Source of the DNA: an uncultured Marinobacter sp.
GTDB taxonomy: Bacteria > Pseudomonadota > Gammaproteobacteria > Pseudomonadales > Oleiphilaceae
Direction of reading: 5' to 3'
DNA length: 64,000 nucleotides
Assembly (NCBI RefSeq): GCF_913055835.1
Contig: NZ_CAJXKQ010000013.1
Location: forward strand, 1-64,000
Program-made: the position numbers and the translations under genes
Notes under the pieces: model-generated
Told to the model about the DNA's origin: nothing
The model's input: only the letters and a program-made list of their open reading frames with translations
The model's database searches: none
Shown: piece by piece, positions 61,786-64,000 of the stretch
How positions within the stretch are numbered: position 1 is the stretch's first letter
How the letters are laid out: each line of letters opens with the position of its first letter

Positions 61786-62739
61786 ATGACCGTCAGACTC
61801 GGGATCGTGATGGATCCGATTGAAGATATCCACTTCAAGAAAGACAGCTCACTGGCCATGTTGCTGGCTGCCCAGAACCGTGGCTGGGAAATCGAGTACA
61901 TGGAACTGCCGGACATGTATCTTGACGGTGGCAGGGCCATGGCGCATACCCGTGATCTGACCGTCCACATGGATCCGGAAAACTGGTACAGCTTTGGCTC
62001 CAGCCAGGACCGGGCCCTTGGTGATCTGGATGTGATTCTGATGCGCAAGGACCCGCCCGTGGATCGCGAGTTCCTGATGGCCACCTATATATTGGAGGCA
62101 GCCGAGCAGCAGGGTGCCCTGGTGGTCAACCCGGCATCCACGCTTCGCGACTGCAACGAGAAGCTCTTTGCCACGCAATTCGAGGACCTGACACCACCGC
62201 TGTTGGTCAGCCGTTCGGCTACCCGGTTCCGCGAGTTCTACGCCAGACACGGCGATGTCATCATGAAGCCGGTGGACGGCATGGGTGGGCACTCAATCTT
62301 TCGTATCCGGGAGAACGACTTCAATCTGGGGGTCATCATTGAAACCCTGACCAACTATGGCTCCCATCAGGCCATGGCCCAGAAATACATTCCCGAAATC
62401 AGCGATGGAGACAAGCGTATCCTGCTGATCGACGGTGAGCCGGTACCCTATTCCCTTGCGAGAATACCGTCCCACGGCGAGAATCGGGGCAATCTTGCCG
62501 CCGGCGGCCGGGGTGAGGGGCGGGAGCTGACCGCCCGGGATCGGGAGATCTGCGAGCGGGTTGCGCCGGTGATTAAAGAGAAGGGCCTCATTTTTGTCGG
62601 CCTGGATGTAATCGGTGACTATCTGACCGAAATCAATGTCACCAGCCCGACCTGCATCCGGGAACTCGATGCGGCGTTCGGGATCGATATTGGTGGCCTG
62701 TTAATGGACGCAATCGCAAAACGCCTGGGCCAGGCATAA
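61786..62739 (+). CDS. gshB: Glutathione synthetase GshB
   Basis: A 317-residue ATP-grasp ligase joining gamma-glutamylcysteine and glycine. Features: MDPIEDIHFKKDSSLAML near the start, NPASTLRDCNEKLF, VIMKPVDGMGGHSIF (ATP-binding loop), and NVTSPTCIREL at the end. The ATG at 61786 follows AGGAACGCCC; the frame is open eleven codons further. It is divergent from pilG, an arrangement also found in P. aeruginosa. Confidence 0.94.
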   Translation: MTVRLGIVMDPIEDIHFKKDSSLAMLLAAQNRGWEIEYMELPDMYLDGGRAMAHTRDLTVHMDPENWYSFGSSQDRALGDLDVILMRKDPPVDREFLMATYILEAAEQQGALVVNPASTLRDCNEKLFATQFEDLTPPLLVSRSATRFREFYARHGDVIMKPVDGMGGHSIFRIRENDFNLGVIIETLTNYGSHQAMAQKYIPEISDGDKRILLIDGEPVPYSLARIPSHGENRGNLAAGGRGEGRELTARDREICERVAPVIKEKGLIFVGLDVIGDYLTEINVTSPTCIRELDAAFGIDIGGLLMDAIAKRLGQA

Positions 62740-62787
62740 TCCGGTAATGGTAACCGGGCAGGTTTAACGACAGGATCCGTATCAGGA

Positions 62788-63654
62788 ATGGCAGTTCAGG
62801 TAAGCGACTTCGACCGGTTTTCCTTCACCCTTTTCATGGCGCTGGCGGTGCACGCCATCGTGGTACTGGGAATTACCTTTGCGCCCGAACCGCCCCGTTC
62901 CTCGGCTCAGACCATGGAAATCACCCTTTCCCAGTTTGACGATGAGGAAGCCCCTGAGAAAGCGGACTTTCTGGCCCAGACCAGCCAGAAGGGCAGCGGT
63001 ACCCAGGAAGAGGTTCGGGAAATGACCACCCCGCAACCGGCAGAGGTGAGCCAGCCTGAAGTCGCTCAGGTTCAGCCCGAGCCGCCGGCCCAGACCGAGC
63101 CCCAGCCGCGCCAGGAAAAGCAGGTGGTGCAGACCGAGAGTTCATCCAGCCAGAAGGTTCAGCAGCCTGAGGAGCGCACCAAACCGGAAAAAGAGCCCCT
63201 GCCGGTGCGGGAGAAAAAGAGCCTGATGGAACGCAGCCTGGAAATTGCCAGCCTGGAAGCGCGCTTCGATGCCCAGCAGCAGGCCTATGCCCGCAAGCCC
63301 AGGGTGATGCGCGTCACCGCGGCGTCCACGCTCAAGTCCACTAACGCCTGGTATGTCCAGAACTGGGTGAGCAAGGTAACGAGGGTGGGTAATATCAATT
63401 ACCCGACCGAGGCGCGTAATGCCGGAATCTATGGCACACTGCGAATGCTGGTTTCGCTCAAGAAAGACGGCACCATTAAAGAGGTGGCCATCCTGCAGTC
63501 GTCCGGCAGCACCGTCCTGGATGATGCTGCCATCCGTATAGTCAGGATGGCCTCACCGTTTGCACCATTTCCGGACGAAATGCGGCAAGAGGTGGATGAA
63601 CTCGAAATCATACGTACCTGGTCCTTCCAGCGTCGGGGGCTGACATCCGGATGA
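62788..63654 (+). CDS. tonB3: TonB-family energy transducer (TonB3-like)
   Basis: A 288-residue TonB-family protein. One N-terminal membrane segment (about 10-31) leads into a Pro/Gln/Glu-rich spanner (about 70-160) and a C-terminal TonB domain (NINYPTEARNAGIYGTLRML). In P. aeruginosa the gene at this position, tonB3, is needed for twitching motility rather than iron uptake (from memory). Its end overlaps the start of algH by four bases (ATGA), so they are cotranscribed. Confidence 0.85.
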   Translation: MAVQVSDFDRFSFTLFMALAVHAIVVLGITFAPEPPRSSAQTMEITLSQFDDEEAPEKADFLAQTSQKGSGTQEEVREMTTPQPAEVSQPEVAQVQPEPPAQTEPQPRQEKQVVQTESSSSQKVQQPEERTKPEKEPLPVREKKSLMERSLEIASLEARFDAQQQAYARKPRVMRVTAASTLKSTNAWYVQNWVSKVTRVGNINYPTEARNAGIYGTLRMLVSLKKDGTIKEVAILQSSGSTVLDDAAIRIVRMASPFAPFPDEMRQEVDELEIIRTWSFQRRGLTSG

Positions 63655-64000
63655 CAGCATCGAAACACTCTCCCCATAGCCTGCGGCACCATTTTCTGGT
63701 GGCATCACCCTACCTTGCGGATCCGCGTTTTCATGGCGGCGTGATTTACATCTGTGAGCATTCCGACGACGGTGCCCTGGGGTTGATGATCAATCACCCG
63801 CTGGACATCCATCTGGGCGAGATTCTGGAACAGCTGGATCTGGCAGGGGGCGAGCTGGATCTGCCGGTATTCAGTGGTGGCCCGGTGCAGCCGGAGCGGG
63901 GCTTTGTGCTGCATCCTCCCGGAACCACCTGGCAGAACACGGCAAAGGTCACCGACGACGTCCTGCTGACTACATCCCGGGACATACTGGCAGGAATTGG
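63651..64000 (+). CDS. AlgH/YqgE family protein, N-terminal part (cut by window edge)
   Basis: The first 116 residues of a DUF179 protein: HHFLVASPYLADPRFHGGVI, HSDDGALGLMINHPL, then VFSGGPVQPERGFVLHPP. These are the family's strongest motifs. The family is widespread and conserved but its biochemical role is unclear; it usually precedes yqgF. The remainder lies to the right of the window. Confidence 0.9.
   Translation, partial: MTASKHSPHSLRHHFLVASPYLADPRFHGGVIYICEHSDDGALGLMINHPLDIHLGEILEQLDLAGGELDLPVFSGGPVQPERGFVLHPPGTTWQNTAKVTDDVLLTTSRDILAGI

Overview
The window looks like chromosomal DNA of a marine gammaproteobacterium, most likely Marinobacter or a close relative. This is inferred from moderately high GC, the gene set, and gene order at the right end that I recall matching the Pseudomonas aeruginosa gshB-pilGHIJK-chpABC locus. 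It is dense, ordinary chromosome: no rRNA or tRNA gene, CRISPR array, transposase or prophage was seen, and no gene-free stretch exceeds 300 bases. Both edges cut genes: fadE on the left and algH/yqgE on the right.

Layout. 1-19.3 kb: mostly single genes for metabolism and transport (FadE, a chemoreceptor, a UbiA-type prenyltransferase, AEC, EamA, MATE and Bcr transporters, a MalY-type C-S lyase, an AstE/AspA-type hydrolase, a NUDIX-MBL fusion, Tpx, LysR, HAD, alpha/beta hydrolases). 19.5-25.1 kb: an acyltransferase, then a five-gene minus-strand cluster of lipoproteins and secreted proteins including LpoB-like and YcfL-like members. 25.4-29.5 kb: RNase II, a PiuC-type hydroxylase and a divergent secreted Gly/Glu/His-rich repeat protein. 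31.4-35.1 kb: a copper operon, merR-copA-small membrane ORF-DUF411. 29.6-45.7 kb: several cyclic-di-GMP genes (two diguanylate cyclases, a CHASE-GGDEF-EAL protein, an HD-GYP protein), with folE/folX, a MEST-like hydrolase, a patatin and a CDGSH protein between them. 45.8-47.9 kb: zur-znuC-znuB behind a likely Zur box. 47.9-61.5 kb: the complete Pil-Chp chemosensory operon for type IV pili, with a 2530-residue ChpA. 61.8-64 kb: gshB, tonB (tonB3-like) and algH.

How the parts fit. The Pil-Chp system, TonB3-like protein and c-di-GMP enzymes together suggest surface sensing, twitching and biofilm control. The metal genes (copper export, zinc uptake, PiuC) form separate responsive units.

The most unusual signal is a family of five dispersed intergenic elements of about 97-114 bp (10811, 12911, 14901, 18035, 35154). 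Each has long terminal inverted arms that match within a copy but differ between copies, and each holds two small hairpins whose six-base loops read A-N-G-G-A-Y. That loop motif is the recognition feature of CsrA/RsmA proteins, which raises the possibility of dispersed CsrA-binding RNAs. Other points of interest are the five-gene lipoprotein cluster, the GGE-repeat protein, and a 38-codon ORF translationally coupled to copA.
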